A DNA stretch of 53,975 bases, from positions 1 through 53,975 of the forward strand of contig CAMYMN010000006.1 of NCBI GenBank assembly GCA_947259395.1, given 5' to 3'. A program made the position numbers and the translations under genes. Source of the stretch: an uncultured Gammaproteobacteria bacterium (GTDB lineage Bacteria; Pseudomonadota; Gammaproteobacteria; Arenicellales; JAANXG01). Positions 37,001-45,261 of the stretch are shown in pieces (position 1 is the first letter of the stretch; each line of letters begins with the position of its first letter). Under the pieces are notes generated by a model. That model worked only from the letters and a program-made list of their open reading frames with translations, had not been told where the DNA came from and did no database searches.

Positions 37001-37255
37001 GCCCCGGGAGAGAAGATTGAAACCAATCTCGAAGAATTGGCGGCGACGGTGAGTGACATGGATGGAGCAGTCGAACCTGCCGGTATGGACCAGGAGCAGT
37101 GGGACGAAGCGGCGACGAAACTGGATCTTGCCCGAGCATACCTTGACATGGGCGACAAAGACGGCGCGCGCAGCATTATCGATGAAGTGTTGGAGCAAGG
37201 TAATCCCACGCAACGGACCCAAGCCCAAGAGTTGGCTAATCAATTGGGTGGCTAA
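34076..37255 (+). CDS. fimV: FimV/HubP family polar protein
   Basis: A 1059-residue inner-membrane protein that organises cell poles and supports type IV pili and twitching. Domains: a signal peptide (LCGAALAVACFLALGDAFA), the FimV N-terminal region (LGKLRVKSALDQPLAAEIEL), a LysM-like peptidoglycan-binding segment (YGPTQKGDTLWSIASKL), a long Ala/Glu/Pro-rich and coiled-coil region, one transmembrane helix (YLLGLGVAAVALLVGLLQMI) and an acidic cytoplasmic part ending in the FimV C-terminal motif LARAYLDMGDKDGARSIIDE. Low-complexity repeats make the linker variable. The ATG at 34076 gives the best signal peptide. Confidence 0.92.
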   Translation: MFAVLTTTDHRPRRGLCGAALAVACFLALGDAFALGLGKLRVKSALDQPLAAEIELTSVQEAELETLKAGLSAREDFIRANVDRPEFLGALKFEIVTDAERPLIKITTEQAAREPFLHFLITIEWAGGELIREYTALLDPPTYALDIPASVSSPRVVGEAQPEAVAEAQPEEPEAVAEAQPEQPEAVAEAQPEQPEAVDEAVMSPAPPADEATAMASAPATSGVRSGEYGPTQKGDTLWSIASKLDVGDAEINIFQIMIALLRENPDAFVNFNINRLKVGQILKLDNISTVTEITKPEASTVYTAHLEEWQAYKIQIAQASQIALVPAATSEAPQDTDAAGAVSTAAEKESMAQQAATAEAKPDEGPAQVAETTGTEATETDVLRIVRATVDETAEQSTEQTAGLRAAEAEAQALKSQIQLLEETLTSRELENKELRERVALLESQVEKTNRLIELQSEQMAQLQQRAEVAPPTPAQPPVPAAAVATGEQAAATEVAKSEVKQPAQPEAPAKPDVQAKSDVTAKPEVKPEAKAAAAPKVAEKPKQPAAKPKPKRTAKVTAKPKKSVPWWQDILDSLFSSWQYLLGLGVAAVALLVGLLQMIRRRRSIAEFEESILTGSVLDGQTDTTDTTRATGATDTSFLSDFGMAGMGTVQADEVDPLAESEVYLAYGRDEQAEEVLKEAIKKDSGRHELKLKLLEIYQQRNDLKAFETLAEELYPAGDKGDPVIWQQVVAMGRTMNPHNPLFSQEIPVAVAAAANEHSADDIAAGVMSPEVSGDTPLQPFPEPDDDSKLAAELEKLRDEAGAQQQADQQVVTGGDELAAPEPVAKAEEPAGATMQAAADTAMPPEQLEAQAVSELDDVDFDLDFEALEAEAQQPIEAAEVAEQVSEGLDFELPPATGPDIAEEAEQPEEAEQRVANVTPLPGNKTTAPAPTIEMTPESTESEVASQRATFKTSAELEEMSAAGAESGAAIVGAPGEKIETNLEELAATVSDMDGAVEPAGMDQEQWDEAATKLDLARAYLDMGDKDGARSIIDEVLEQGNPTQRTQAQELANQLGG
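34550..34678 (+). repeat. In-frame 33-bp tandem repeat within fimV
   Basis: A unit encoding EAVAEAQPEQP (33 bases, 11 residues) is repeated about three times with small changes, plus shorter fragments. It lies between the N-terminal domain and the LysM segment. Such units can change copy number by slipped replication without frameshift. Confidence 0.8.
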
Positions 37256-37271
37256 GGCCGCTGAATCAAGG

Positions 37272-37290
37272 TGCGGGCATAACGCCCGCA
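37272..37290 (+). terminator. Weak hairpin after fimV
   Basis: TGCGGGC and GCCCGCA pair around a five-base loop, 16 bases after the fimV stop. No T-run follows, so it may be a Rho-linked or stabilising structure rather than a true intrinsic terminator. Confidence 0.3.
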
Positions 37291-37496
37291 TTCGGGACTC
37301 CCACAGTCCGCATCAACAGTATCGGGTGGATCACGCGCAGTAATTTTCGGAACCACCGGTTTATTCTATATTTTCAAGCCCTCAGCTAGCGATCCCTTCG
37401 TCACCATCCGTAGCCCTTGGTGTAATATTCAGCCTTGTGGGTGCCGAATGAGTATTTTTTTACCGTTACAGAGTGCCGTTTGGGCTGGCGACCAGT

Positions 37497-38276
37497 ATGC
37501 GCTTTGCCATCGGGATTGAATATCAAGGCAGCAGATTCCAGGGTTGGCAACGGCAACGTGGTGCGCGTAGTGTTCAGGACTGCCTTGAGCAGGCGCTGAG
37601 CCGAGTGGCGGACCAGCCAGTCACCGTTGTCACCGCCGGACGTACCGATACCGGAGTACATGCCACCGGACAAGTCGCGCATTTCGATACCAGCAGTGAG
37701 CGCAGTAATTACTCGTGGCAAAGAGGAGCTAATTCTTTTCTTCCGCATGATATAGCCGTGACGTGGATAATCCCGGTTGCGGATGATTTTCACGCGCGCT
37801 TCAACGCACTGAGACGCTGTTATCGCTACGTGATTCTGAATCGAAGAACTCGGTCCGCGCTTTTTCGCGATCTTGCAACTTGGGATTACCGGCCGTTGGA
37901 TGCAACACGGATGCAAAATGCAGCGCGGTCATTGATTGGAAAGCATGATTTCAGTGGTTTTCGCGCTGCAGGATGCCAAGCAAGGTCGGCAACCAGAACA
38001 ATATTTAATCTCGATGTACGTCGGCACGGGGCATGGATCTGTATCGACGTGTGCGCTAACGCTTTTCTACAGCACATGGTAAGAAACCTGGTAGGCGTGC
38101 TCACTGCCATCGGTGCCGGGGATCAGCCGGAGGAGTGGGCAATCGAGGTGCTGCTGGGACGTAGTCGCAGTCGCGGAGGGGTCACCGCGCCGGCGTGCGG
38201 CTTGTACCTCACCGCAGTGGAATATCCAGCGCAAATGGCACTCCCTGAACCGCCGGAGCCCATCCGGTTTTGGTAG
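37497..38276 (+). CDS. truA: tRNA pseudouridine synthase A
   Basis: A 259-residue enzyme that makes pseudouridine at positions 38-40 of the tRNA anticodon arm. The N-terminus RFAIGIEYQGSRFQGWQRQ and the catalytic Asp in TAGRTDTGVHATGQVAHF are clear, with ANAFLQHMVRNLVGVL in the C-terminal part. I use the ATG at 37497; a GTG at 37473 would add eight residues. It lies 240 bases after fimV and is followed by trpF. Confidence 0.95.
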   Translation: MRFAIGIEYQGSRFQGWQRQRGARSVQDCLEQALSRVADQPVTVVTAGRTDTGVHATGQVAHFDTSSERSNYSWQRGANSFLPHDIAVTWIIPVADDFHARFNALRRCYRYVILNRRTRSALFRDLATWDYRPLDATRMQNAARSLIGKHDFSGFRAAGCQARSATRTIFNLDVRRHGAWICIDVCANAFLQHMVRNLVGVLTAIGAGDQPEEWAIEVLLGRSRSRGGVTAPACGLYLTAVEYPAQMALPEPPEPIRFW

Positions 38277-38328
38277 ACTATCTGGATTCAATCAATCTTC
38301 TGTCGATCCAAGGCGGGATCCAATTCCG

Positions 38329-38991
38329 ATGAGTGCCAGTGCCCGAACGCGAATCAAAATCTGTGGAATCACCCGCGTAGATGATGCGCACGCGGCCATC
38401 GCGGCGGGCGTAGATGCGATCGGATTGGTATTTTACCCGCGGAGTCCGAGGTGTTTGGACACGGAGAGCGCGCGATCGATTGTCGATCAGTTACCGCCAC
38501 TGGTCACCGTAGTCGGTGTATTCATGGATCAGCCGATCGAACAAGTCCGGGAAATGGCCGACCAGGCATCTCTGGATATCTTGCAGCTACATGGTGATGA
38601 GACGCCGGAACAATGCCGTCGCTACGGCCGGCCTTACATCAAAGGCGTACGCATGCGAGATGACGTAGATCTGACCGCGATTGCCCACGCTTATTCCGAT
38701 TGCCGCGGTTTGCTCTTAGACACCTTCAAACCGGGGATTGAAGGGGGCACTGGAGAGCCTTTTTCATGGAAACGCATCCCCGCAAAGTTGACAAAACCGG
38801 TAATATTAGCCGGTGGGCTCAATCCGGCGAATGTCGGTGAGGCGATCGAAACCGTGCGTCCGTTTGCAGTTGACGTCAGCAGCGGCGTGGAAAAAGCGAA
38901 AGGCGTCAAGGACTCGCGGGAAATCGAGCGCTTGGTAAGCGCAGTGTGGGCGGCGGATCGGCATTATCAATACACAAATCATCACAAATGA
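38329..38991 (+). CDS. trpF: Phosphoribosylanthranilate isomerase
   Basis: A 220-residue TIM-barrel enzyme of tryptophan synthesis. Active-site Cys lies in [14 protein letters not shown] at the start; [21 protein letters not shown] and [16 protein letters not shown] are family motifs, and [15 protein letters not shown] forms the phosphate site. Its last codon overlaps the start of trpB (ATGA), so trpFBA are translated together. Confidence 0.97.
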   Translation: MSASARTRIKICGITRVDDAHAAIAAGVDAIGLVFYPRSPRCLDTESARSIVDQLPPLVTVVGVFMDQPIEQVREMADQASLDILQLHGDETPEQCRRYGRPYIKGVRMRDDVDLTAIAHAYSDCRGLLLDTFKPGIEGGTGEPFSWKRIPAKLTKPVILAGGLNPANVGEAIETVRPFAVDVSSGVEKAKGVKDSREIERLVSAVWAADRHYQYTNHHK

Positions 38992-40211
38992 GTATGGCTA
39001 AATCCAGTCAAGCAATGGGCTACGATTATCCTGATGCACGTGGACATTTTGGACCTTACGGCGGCATTTTTGTTGCCGAGACTCTAATGGGACCGTTAAA
39101 GGAACTGCGCGAGGCATATGAGGTTTTTCTGAAGGATCCGGATTTTTTGGCCGAACTGGACATCGACTTGCAACACTATGTGGGGCGGCCGTCGCCGCTG
39201 TATTTCGCTGAGCGGCTCACCCGCTATTATGGTGGCGCCAAGATATATCTCAAACGAGAGGATCTGAATCATACCGGTGCGCACAAGATCAATAATACCG
39301 TTGGCCAAATATTGCTGGCTCAGCGGCTGGGTAAACGGCGGGTGATTGCCGAGACTGGAGCGGGTCAGCACGGCGTCGCCACTGCCACCGTAGCGGCGCG
39401 CATGGGGCTCGATTGCGTTATCTATATGGGGGCCGAGGACATACAGCGGCAGGCGATCAATGTATACCGCATGAAGCTGCTAGGGGCGCAGGTCGTGACC
39501 GTGGAATCGGGTTCGCAGACCCTCAAGGATGCGCTCAATGAGGCGTTGCGGGATTGGGTAACCAATGTAGATAACACGTTTTATATCATTGGCACGGTGG
39601 CTGGGCCGCATCCCTACCCGGCGTTGGTGCGCGACCTGCAGGCGGTCATCGGCCGTGAGACGCGCGAGCAAATCCTGACCGCGGAACAAAGGCTTCCTGA
39701 CGCGCTGGTCGCCTGCGTCGGCGGTGGTTCCAATGCCATGGGACTGTTCTATCCATTCATCGGAGATCGGGAAGTGGCGATGTATGGGGTTGAAGCCGCG
39801 GGGGACGGTATCGATACACGACATCACGCCGCATCGTTGTGCGCCGGTGAGGTGGGCGTGCTCCACGGTCAGCGCAGCTATTTGTTGGCGGATGAGCACG
39901 GTCAGGTCATTGAGACCCATTCGATCTCTGCGGGATTGGATTACCCTGGCGTCGGACCCGAGCACGCCTGGCTCAAGGATTCTGGACGCGCTCACTACGT
40001 CGCGGTAACCGATGCTGAAGCCCTGGAGGGGTTTTATAGTTTGACCCGCCAGGAAGGGATTCTGCCCGCGTTAGAGTCCAGCCACGCCATTGCCTATGCG
40101 GGTAAACTGGCCGAAAAGCTGGGGCCGAAGAAGATAGTGGTGATCAATCTATCGGGCCGGGGTGACAAGGATGTGCATACACTGGCCGCGCGCGAAGGGA
40201 TCGAGGTCTAA
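38988..40211 (+). CDS. trpB: Tryptophan synthase beta subunit
   Basis: A 407-residue PLP enzyme joining indole and serine to give tryptophan. The PLP Lys is in [14 protein letters not shown] at about residues 95-100. [31 protein letters not shown] (PLP phosphate loop) and [14 protein letters not shown] are present. It starts by ATGA overlap with trpF and ends TAATG over trpA, a tight three-gene unit. Confidence 0.97.
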   Translation: MSMAKSSQAMGYDYPDARGHFGPYGGIFVAETLMGPLKELREAYEVFLKDPDFLAELDIDLQHYVGRPSPLYFAERLTRYYGGAKIYLKREDLNHTGAHKINNTVGQILLAQRLGKRRVIAETGAGQHGVATATVAARMGLDCVIYMGAEDIQRQAINVYRMKLLGAQVVTVESGSQTLKDALNEALRDWVTNVDNTFYIIGTVAGPHPYPALVRDLQAVIGRETREQILTAEQRLPDALVACVGGGSNAMGLFYPFIGDREVAMYGVEAAGDGIDTRHHAASLCAGEVGVLHGQRSYLLADEHGQVIETHSISAGLDYPGVGPEHAWLKDSGRAHYVAVTDAEALEGFYSLTRQEGILPALESSHAIAYAGKLAEKLGPKKIVVINLSGRGDKDVHTLAAREGIEV

Positions 40212-41041
40212 TGTCGCGGCTCAGCGCTATGTTCGAGGGATTGCGCAGCGAACAGCGCGCGGCGCTGATCTCCTACATTACCGCCGGCGATCCCCAGCCT
40301 GCCGCCACCGTCGAGCTCATGCGCCTACTAGTGGAAGCCGGTGCGGATGCGGTCGAACTGGGCGTCCCATTTTCCGATCCGATGGCCGACGGCCCGGTGA
40401 TTCAGCGTGCCAGCGAGCGTGCACTCACGCACGGAGTCAGTATTGGTGACGTATTGGCCATGGTTGCGGAGTTTCGCGAACAACAACCCGATGTGCCGGT
40501 GATATTGATGGGATACTTGAATCCAGTGGAAGTGATGGGATACGAGAAATTTGCAAAATGCGCTGCCGACTCGGGGGTAGACGGGGTAATCACCGTGGAC
40601 ATGCCGCCCGAAGAGGCCGTGGACTTGAGTGCTGCGCTGACAACTCGAGGCATCGATTCGATCTATTTGCTCGCACCGACCACAGATCCAGGCCGTGTGC
40701 ACATGATCTGTGAGCAAGCGAGCGGGTTTGTATATTATGTGTCGCTACGCGGTGTCACCGGCGCGGGCCACATTGACATCGCCGAGGTTGAACAGCATGT
40801 TAGGGACATTAAAACGCAATGTAATTTACCCGTGGGAGTCGGTTTTGGTATTGACAGTTCACAGGTAGCTGCTGACATGGCACGATTCGCGGATGCGGTC
40901 ATAGTTGGGAGCGCGGTAGTGCGGCGTATCGAGCAAGCTAATGGAGACATGGAGCAAATCCGTCAATCTTTGCCGGCTTTTATCGCAAGTCTGAGACGAG
41001 CTATCGGAAAACACCCGCAACCCTTGGCCGCGACACCATGA
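40211..41041 (+). CDS. trpA: Tryptophan synthase alpha subunit
   Basis: A 276-residue TIM-barrel subunit that cleaves indole-3-glycerol phosphate and channels indole to TrpB. The catalytic Glu lies in [20 protein letters not shown] and the catalytic Asp in [24 protein letters not shown] is the mobile loop. The start shares a base with the trpB stop, and the stop overlaps accD (ATGA). Confidence 0.97.
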   Translation: MSRLSAMFEGLRSEQRAALISYITAGDPQPAATVELMRLLVEAGADAVELGVPFSDPMADGPVIQRASERALTHGVSIGDVLAMVAEFREQQPDVPVILMGYLNPVEVMGYEKFAKCAADSGVDGVITVDMPPEEAVDLSAALTTRGIDSIYLLAPTTDPGRVHMICEQASGFVYYVSLRGVTGAGHIDIAEVEQHVRDIKTQCNLPVGVGFGIDSSQVAADMARFADAVIVGSAVVRRIEQANGDMEQIRQSLPAFIASLRRAIGKHPQPLAATP

Positions 41042-41973
41042 ACTGGTTCGATAAGATTCTGCCACCAAAAATCAAGTCCAGCACGGGACTTGGGAAACGT
41101 GGCGTTCCTGAGGGGCTGTGGACCAAATGTCCGACATGCAATGCGGTGCTTTATCGTGCGGAACTGGATCGAAATCTAGATGTTTGTCCGAAATGCGACT
41201 ATCACATGCGAATCGGGGCGCAACGACGACTGGATACGTTCCTGGACCCAGAACCACAGGAAGAAATCGCTGGGGAATTGCGACCGGTTGATGTGCTCAA
41301 ATTCCGGGACAGGCGAAAGTACAAGGACCGCTTGTCCGAGGCCCAAAAAAAGACCGGCCAATTGGACGCATTATTGGTAATAAAAGGGGCATTGAAGCAG
41401 CAGCCAATTGTCGTTGCCGCATTTGAATTTGAATTTATGGGCGGTTCAATGGGATCAGTGGTTGGCGAACGTTTCGTGCAGGCCGTTACCGTGTGCGTCG
41501 AACAGCACATACCCCTGGTGTGTTTTTGTGCCAGCGGTGGCGCCCGTATGCAGGAGGCATTGTTCTCACTGATGCAGATGGCTAAGACCAGTGCCGCACT
41601 CACCAAGATGGGTCGGCATCAAATCCCCTTCATTTCGGTACTCACCGACCCCACTATGGGAGGCGTATCCGCAAGCCTCGCGATGCTGGGAGATGTCATC
41701 ATCGCCGAGCCTAATGCGCTCATAGGATTTGCCGGCCCGCGGGTAATAGAACAAACCGTTCGCGAAACATTGCCTGAGGGTTTCCAGCGTTCCGAGTTCT
41801 TGCTCGAACACGGGGCCATCGACATGATCGTTGATCGGCGTGAATTGCGCGACCGGACGCATGCCATGGTTTCGATGTTGATGGGTGCACCGCTGAAGCC
41901 GGAAATTGAGCTCGAAGCCAGGGCTGTCGATGGACAAGATATGGTAGCGGAAACCGAAGATATCGCCGGCTGA
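41038..41973 (+). CDS. accD: Acetyl-CoA carboxylase carboxyltransferase subunit beta
   Basis: A 311-residue subunit that, with AccA, transfers CO2 from biotin to acetyl-CoA for fatty acid synthesis. The N-terminal zinc ribbon is [13 protein letters not shown] and CPKCDYHMR. The crotonase-like core has [14 protein letters not shown] and [20 protein letters not shown], and [20 protein letters not shown] follows. Normal length. It overlaps trpA and precedes folC across a repeat-filled spacer. Confidence 0.97.
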   Translation: MNWFDKILPPKIKSSTGLGKRGVPEGLWTKCPTCNAVLYRAELDRNLDVCPKCDYHMRIGAQRRLDTFLDPEPQEEIAGELRPVDVLKFRDRRKYKDRLSEAQKKTGQLDALLVIKGALKQQPIVVAAFEFEFMGGSMGSVVGERFVQAVTVCVEQHIPLVCFCASGGARMQEALFSLMQMAKTSAALTKMGRHQIPFISVLTDPTMGGVSASLAMLGDVIIAEPNALIGFAGPRVIEQTVRETLPEGFQRSEFLLEHGAIDMIVDRRELRDRTHAMVSMLMGAPLKPEIELEARAVDGQDMVAETEDIAG

Positions 41974-41996
41974 GCGTTGAATTCGCCTCACCCAGG

Positions 41997-42046
41997 CCGT
42001 GCAGCTAGCCCGCATTTGTCACCAGGACCCGGATGATGGCGCACAC
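41997..42046 (+). repeat. Copy of the dispersed repeat after accD
   Basis: GTGCAGCTAGCCCGCATTTG then TCACCAGGACCCGGATGATG: a clear copy of the consensus end TAGCCCGCATATTGCACC and of the following GGATCCCGGATGATGGCG. It is followed by the tandem repeat at 42091. No matching right inverted end was found before folC. Confidence 0.65.
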
Positions 42047-42090
42047 TGCGACTCCGCGCAGCACAAGGGACAGGTGCGGCTGAACCCCCT

Positions 42091-42170
42091 GCTGCGCGGG
42101 GACAAGCCCCCTGCTGCGCGGGGACAAGCCCCCTGCTGCGCGGGGACAAGCCCCCTGCTGCGCGAGGACG
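42091..42170 (+). repeat. 22-bp minisatellite between accD and folC
   Basis: The unit GCTGCGCGGGGACAAGCCCC plus CT is repeated exactly at 42091-42112, 42113-42134 and 42135-42156, with a fourth, decayed copy (GCTGCGCGAGGACGAGC) after it. Each unit holds a small GGGG/CCCC hairpin. There are no unique spacers, so it is not a CRISPR array. The whole 378-base spacer (41974-42351) shows no gene I can support. Confidence 0.9.
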
Positions 42171-42351
42171 AGCGCCGGGCTGGAATGAGATGCATAGCCG
42201 TAGCTATGGATCGAGTGAAGCCCAAGTTCAGGCGCGCCTGGACCAGCCAGGGCCCGGATAGGCAACGCAAATACAGATTGTTTGTCAAGCAAGACGGAAT
42301 ATCCTTGTATTGACGGTACTTTAACCACTAACCATCGCCGCCTGGTGAGAA

Positions 42352-43647
42352 ATGCGAGCTAATCCAAGTCGTTCTCTCGACGAATGGCTGACCTACATCC
42401 AAACTGTGCACCCGCGGTCCATAGAAATGGGCCTCGACCGAGTGCGTCAGGTCTTGGATCGCCTGGATATCGCGTCGCCGAGCCATGCGCTGATCAGCGT
42501 CGCCGGCACTAACGGTAAGGGATCGAGTGTTGGCCTGCTCGAGGCCATCCTCATGGAGATGGGTTATCGGGTAGGCGCGTTTACGTCTCCGCATCTGGTG
42601 CACTATGCGGAGCGAATCCGGGTGCAGCGAACGCCGGTGAGTGGATCGGAGTTGTGCCGGGCGTTGGCGATGATCGAGGCGGCCAGAGGAGACGTGGCGT
42701 TAACGTATTTTGAATTTGGCACCTTGGCGGCGCTGCTGGTTTTTCGCGTCCACAAGGTAGACATCGCGGTGATGGAGGTCGGAATGGGTGGGCGCTTAGA
42801 TGCGGTGAATGCGGTAGACGCGGACATCGGACTAATCACCAGTATTGGTGTCGATCATGTGAACTGGTTAGGACAGGATCGGGCGCAGATCGCGGTCGAG
42901 AAGGCCGGTATTATGCGGCCGGCGCGGCCGGTAGTGGTGGTTGATCCGGAACCACCGTTGTCATTAGTCACCCATGCGCATCATGTAGATGCCCGTCTTT
43001 ATCTATTGAACCAACAATTTGGTTACCAGACACGTGATGACGATTGGGAGTGGTGGGGGCCACAGCAACGCCAGTATCGCGCGTTACCAAGGCCGGCTTT
43101 AATCGGACCTTGGCAGGTGCGCAACGCCGCAGGGGTGTTGATGGCGTTGGCGTCCCTGTCACACCGCCTGCGCGTGAACGAGGAGGCGATTCACGACGGA
43201 TTGCGATCGGTCAGCGTACCGGGACGCTTCCAGGTGATACCCGGCGCACCAGACATAATCTTGGATGTGGCACATAACTTGGAAGCGGTGTTGGCCATGC
43301 GTGATCAATTACGCTGCATGGAGCGGCGAAAGCACACCATCGCGGTGTGTGCCATGCTTCGGGATAAACCCATCCGCAAGATCGCAGCTTTACTCGCGGA
43401 GGATATCGACCATTGGTTCGTGGCGCCGATTGACGACGCCCGTGGCGCCACCGGCAAGGACATGCGTGGCCTGATATTGCGCGGCCTTGGGGCTGGGGCC
43501 GATCACCGCGTGGTCCTGTGCACTTCAGTGACCGCAGCCTTTGATGAAGCCCAAACCTTGGCGGGCCCGGATGACCGGCTCCTTGTATTTGGGTCGTTTC
43601 ACACGGTGGGTGATATAATCGCTTACCTGAAGTTGCCATCCATTTAG
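42352..43647 (+). CDS. folC: Bifunctional dihydrofolate/folylpolyglutamate synthase
   Basis: A 431-residue ATP-dependent ligase that adds glutamate to dihydropteroate and folates. It contains the P-loop ISVAGTNGKGSSVGLLEAIL, VGAFTSPHLVHYAERIRV, MEVGMGGRLDAVNAV and SIGVDHVNWLGQDRAQIA in the N-terminal domain, and LDVAHNLEAVLAMRD in the C-terminal domain. The TAG stop lies inside the first bases of a repeat element (43645). Normal length (about 420-430). Confidence 0.95.
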   Translation: MRANPSRSLDEWLTYIQTVHPRSIEMGLDRVRQVLDRLDIASPSHALISVAGTNGKGSSVGLLEAILMEMGYRVGAFTSPHLVHYAERIRVQRTPVSGSELCRALAMIEAARGDVALTYFEFGTLAALLVFRVHKVDIAVMEVGMGGRLDAVNAVDADIGLITSIGVDHVNWLGQDRAQIAVEKAGIMRPARPVVVVDPEPPLSLVTHAHHVDARLYLLNQQFGYQTRDDDWEWWGPQQRQYRALPRPALIGPWQVRNAAGVLMALASLSHRLRVNEEAIHDGLRSVSVPGRFQVIPGAPDIILDVAHNLEAVLAMRDQLRCMERRKHTIAVCAMLRDKPIRKIAALLAEDIDHWFVAPIDDARGATGKDMRGLILRGLGAGADHRVVLCTSVTAAFDEAQTLAGPDDRLLVFGSFHTVGDIIAYLKLPSI

Positions 43648-43870
43648 CCCGCATATTGCACCAAGGCAGCAATAATATTCTAATGTTCTTAGAGATATCG
43701 AACTCGATAAATGTTCGGTGCGACGTTTCGTGTCCGGACTTCCCATCCCACGCCTATTCCTGGAATATATCGGGAAAATCTGCAGTGTCTCTATCCAAAA
43801 TGGCGACATTCAATATGCCAAGTTGCTTGGCAAGAATAGGGGCGGGATCCTGGGTGCAATATACGGGCTA
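43645..43870. repeat. MITE-like element with inverted TAGCCCGCATATTGCACC ends
   Basis: The left end TAGCCCGCATATTGCACCAA (43645 onward) and the right end, ending at 43870, whose inverse is TAGCCCGTATATTGCACCCA, are near-perfect inverses across 22 bases. They enclose about 180 non-coding bases. The element fills almost the whole folC-dedD spacer and supplies the folC stop codon and the leader of dedD. Confidence 0.75.
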
Positions 43871-43875
43871 GAGGA

Positions 43876-44574
43876 ATGTCGCAAAATCCCCCTGTCACCG
43901 AGTCTAGTTTCGAACTCAAACATCGTATAGTTGGGGCCTTCATACTGATCATCTTGGGTGTGGTCATTGTCCCGATGATACTGTCCGGGCCTAAACGCGC
44001 TGCCCATGGGCCGGTGACCGATGCGGCCGCCGAAAACCCGGACACCAAAGTTTTCATATCCAAGATCACTCCGATAGGTGGTGAGACTCCGGTCCTAAAG
44101 CACGAATCGAAACGCTCTCCCGACGTTGCTCACACCGCGGCCAAACCGGCCGCAAAATCAAAGCCGGCGGCCAGGCCGAAAAGCACCGCGAACACCGCGG
44201 GAACAAAACTGGTGGCAAAAACTGCGCAGCAACCGCGGGAATCGGCGGTGGAGAAAACTGACACGCAAAACAGCAATCCGGTAAACAAACAAACGGTGAA
44301 GGTCGAAACCAAGACCAAACCCGATAACAAGTCGATCGACCGTGGTTGGATTGTGCGTATCGGGACATTCTCCAAATCGGAGAACGCCACAAGGATTATG
44401 AATTCACTAAAAACGCTCGGGTTTGAGCCGTCTTCGGAACGCGTGAAGACCAGTAGAGGTGTCTTGACGCGGGTCTGGGTGGGCCCCTACGCGCAGCGAG
44501 TAGAGGCGGGGCGAGTGCGAACCCGCATTCAGCAGAAAACTGGTGAAAAAGGACTAATCGTCGCGTTTCCATAA
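43876..44574 (+). CDS. dedD: SPOR-domain protein DedD-like
   Basis: A 232-residue cell-division protein. A short cytoplasmic N-terminus is followed by one membrane helix (IVGAFILIILGVVIVPMIL), a Lys/Ala/Pro-rich linker, and a C-terminal SPOR domain (GWIVRIGTFSKSENATRIMN, then RVWVGPYAQRVEAGRVRTRI) that binds denuded peptidoglycan at the septum. The ATG is only one base after a GAGG sequence at the edge of a repeat, an odd start; a downstream start is not obvious. Position between folC and cvpA is conserved. Confidence 0.88.
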   Translation: MSQNPPVTESSFELKHRIVGAFILIILGVVIVPMILSGPKRAAHGPVTDAAAENPDTKVFISKITPIGGETPVLKHESKRSPDVAHTAAKPAAKSKPAARPKSTANTAGTKLVAKTAQQPRESAVEKTDTQNSNPVNKQTVKVETKTKPDNKSIDRGWIVRIGTFSKSENATRIMNSLKTLGFEPSSERVKTSRGVLTRVWVGPYAQRVEAGRVRTRIQQKTGEKGLIVAFP

Positions 44575-44619
44575 TAAAATCGCTATTAAGTGCTCTTGTA
44601 AACACGCAACTGAGGCGAA

Positions 44620-45114
44620 ATGCTCAACGGATTCGATTACGTTATCTTGGGGGTGATTGTTGTATCCGCGTTGATTGGTTTGGTACGTGGCTTTGTTCGT
44701 GAAGTGTTTTCCTTGATTTCCTGGATTCTGGCATTTTGGATTGCCTTTACTTACGCATCTGCCGCGAGCGTTTATTTTGCAAAGTATTTGGATGCGTCGA
44801 CATTACGTATCGCCGCGGCGTTTACGGTGTTGTTTATTGGCAGTTTAATAGTTCTCACCATTGCTAGTTTTTTGATTTACCGGCTGTTGTCTATTTCTGG
44901 TGTGAGTGGAACCGACCGGATATTGGGCTCCGTGTTTGGTTTGTTCCGGGCGGCGGCGATAATTGCTGGATTTATGCTGGTTGCGGGTGTGACTCCCCTG
45001 CCCGAGGAGCCCTGGTGGCGGGAATCCATGCTAATGAAGTACTTTCAGCCCCTTACACTGTTGATGCGGGACTTGTTACCGGCTGCGGTTTCCGAGCAGT
45101 TGACTGCAAAATGA
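44620..45114 (+). CDS. cvpA: Colicin V production protein CvpA
   Basis: A 164-residue inner-membrane protein with four hydrophobic helices, starting MLNGFDYVILGVIVVSALIG and containing LVRGFVREVFSLISWILAFW, typical of the CvpA family. It is needed for colicin V production and envelope fitness in enterics; the molecular role is unclear. As in many gammaproteobacteria it precedes purF. Confidence 0.92.
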   Translation: MLNGFDYVILGVIVVSALIGLVRGFVREVFSLISWILAFWIAFTYASAASVYFAKYLDASTLRIAAAFTVLFIGSLIVLTIASFLIYRLLSISGVSGTDRILGSVFGLFRAAAIIAGFMLVAGVTPLPEEPWWRESMLMKYFQPLTLLMRDLLPAAVSEQLTAK

Positions 45115-45261
45115 GCGTGGACTTATTTCGTTGATACAGGTCTATCGATTACACTCTCATTACCGGGCCCGGGTTTGTAAGTTCGATGCAGAATGGTGGG
45201 CGGAGTTACCGGCCTGGCTGCGTTGGTTCTAATTTATTGATTGCAAAGGTGTGGGACTACG

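Noticed and set aside
42091..42170. Tandem repeat considered as a CRISPR array
   Set aside because: The 22-base units follow each other without spacers, and no cas genes are in the window.
41999..42313. Reading frame across the accD-folC spacer as a gene
   Set aside because: It is made largely of the dispersed element and the 22-base tandem repeat.
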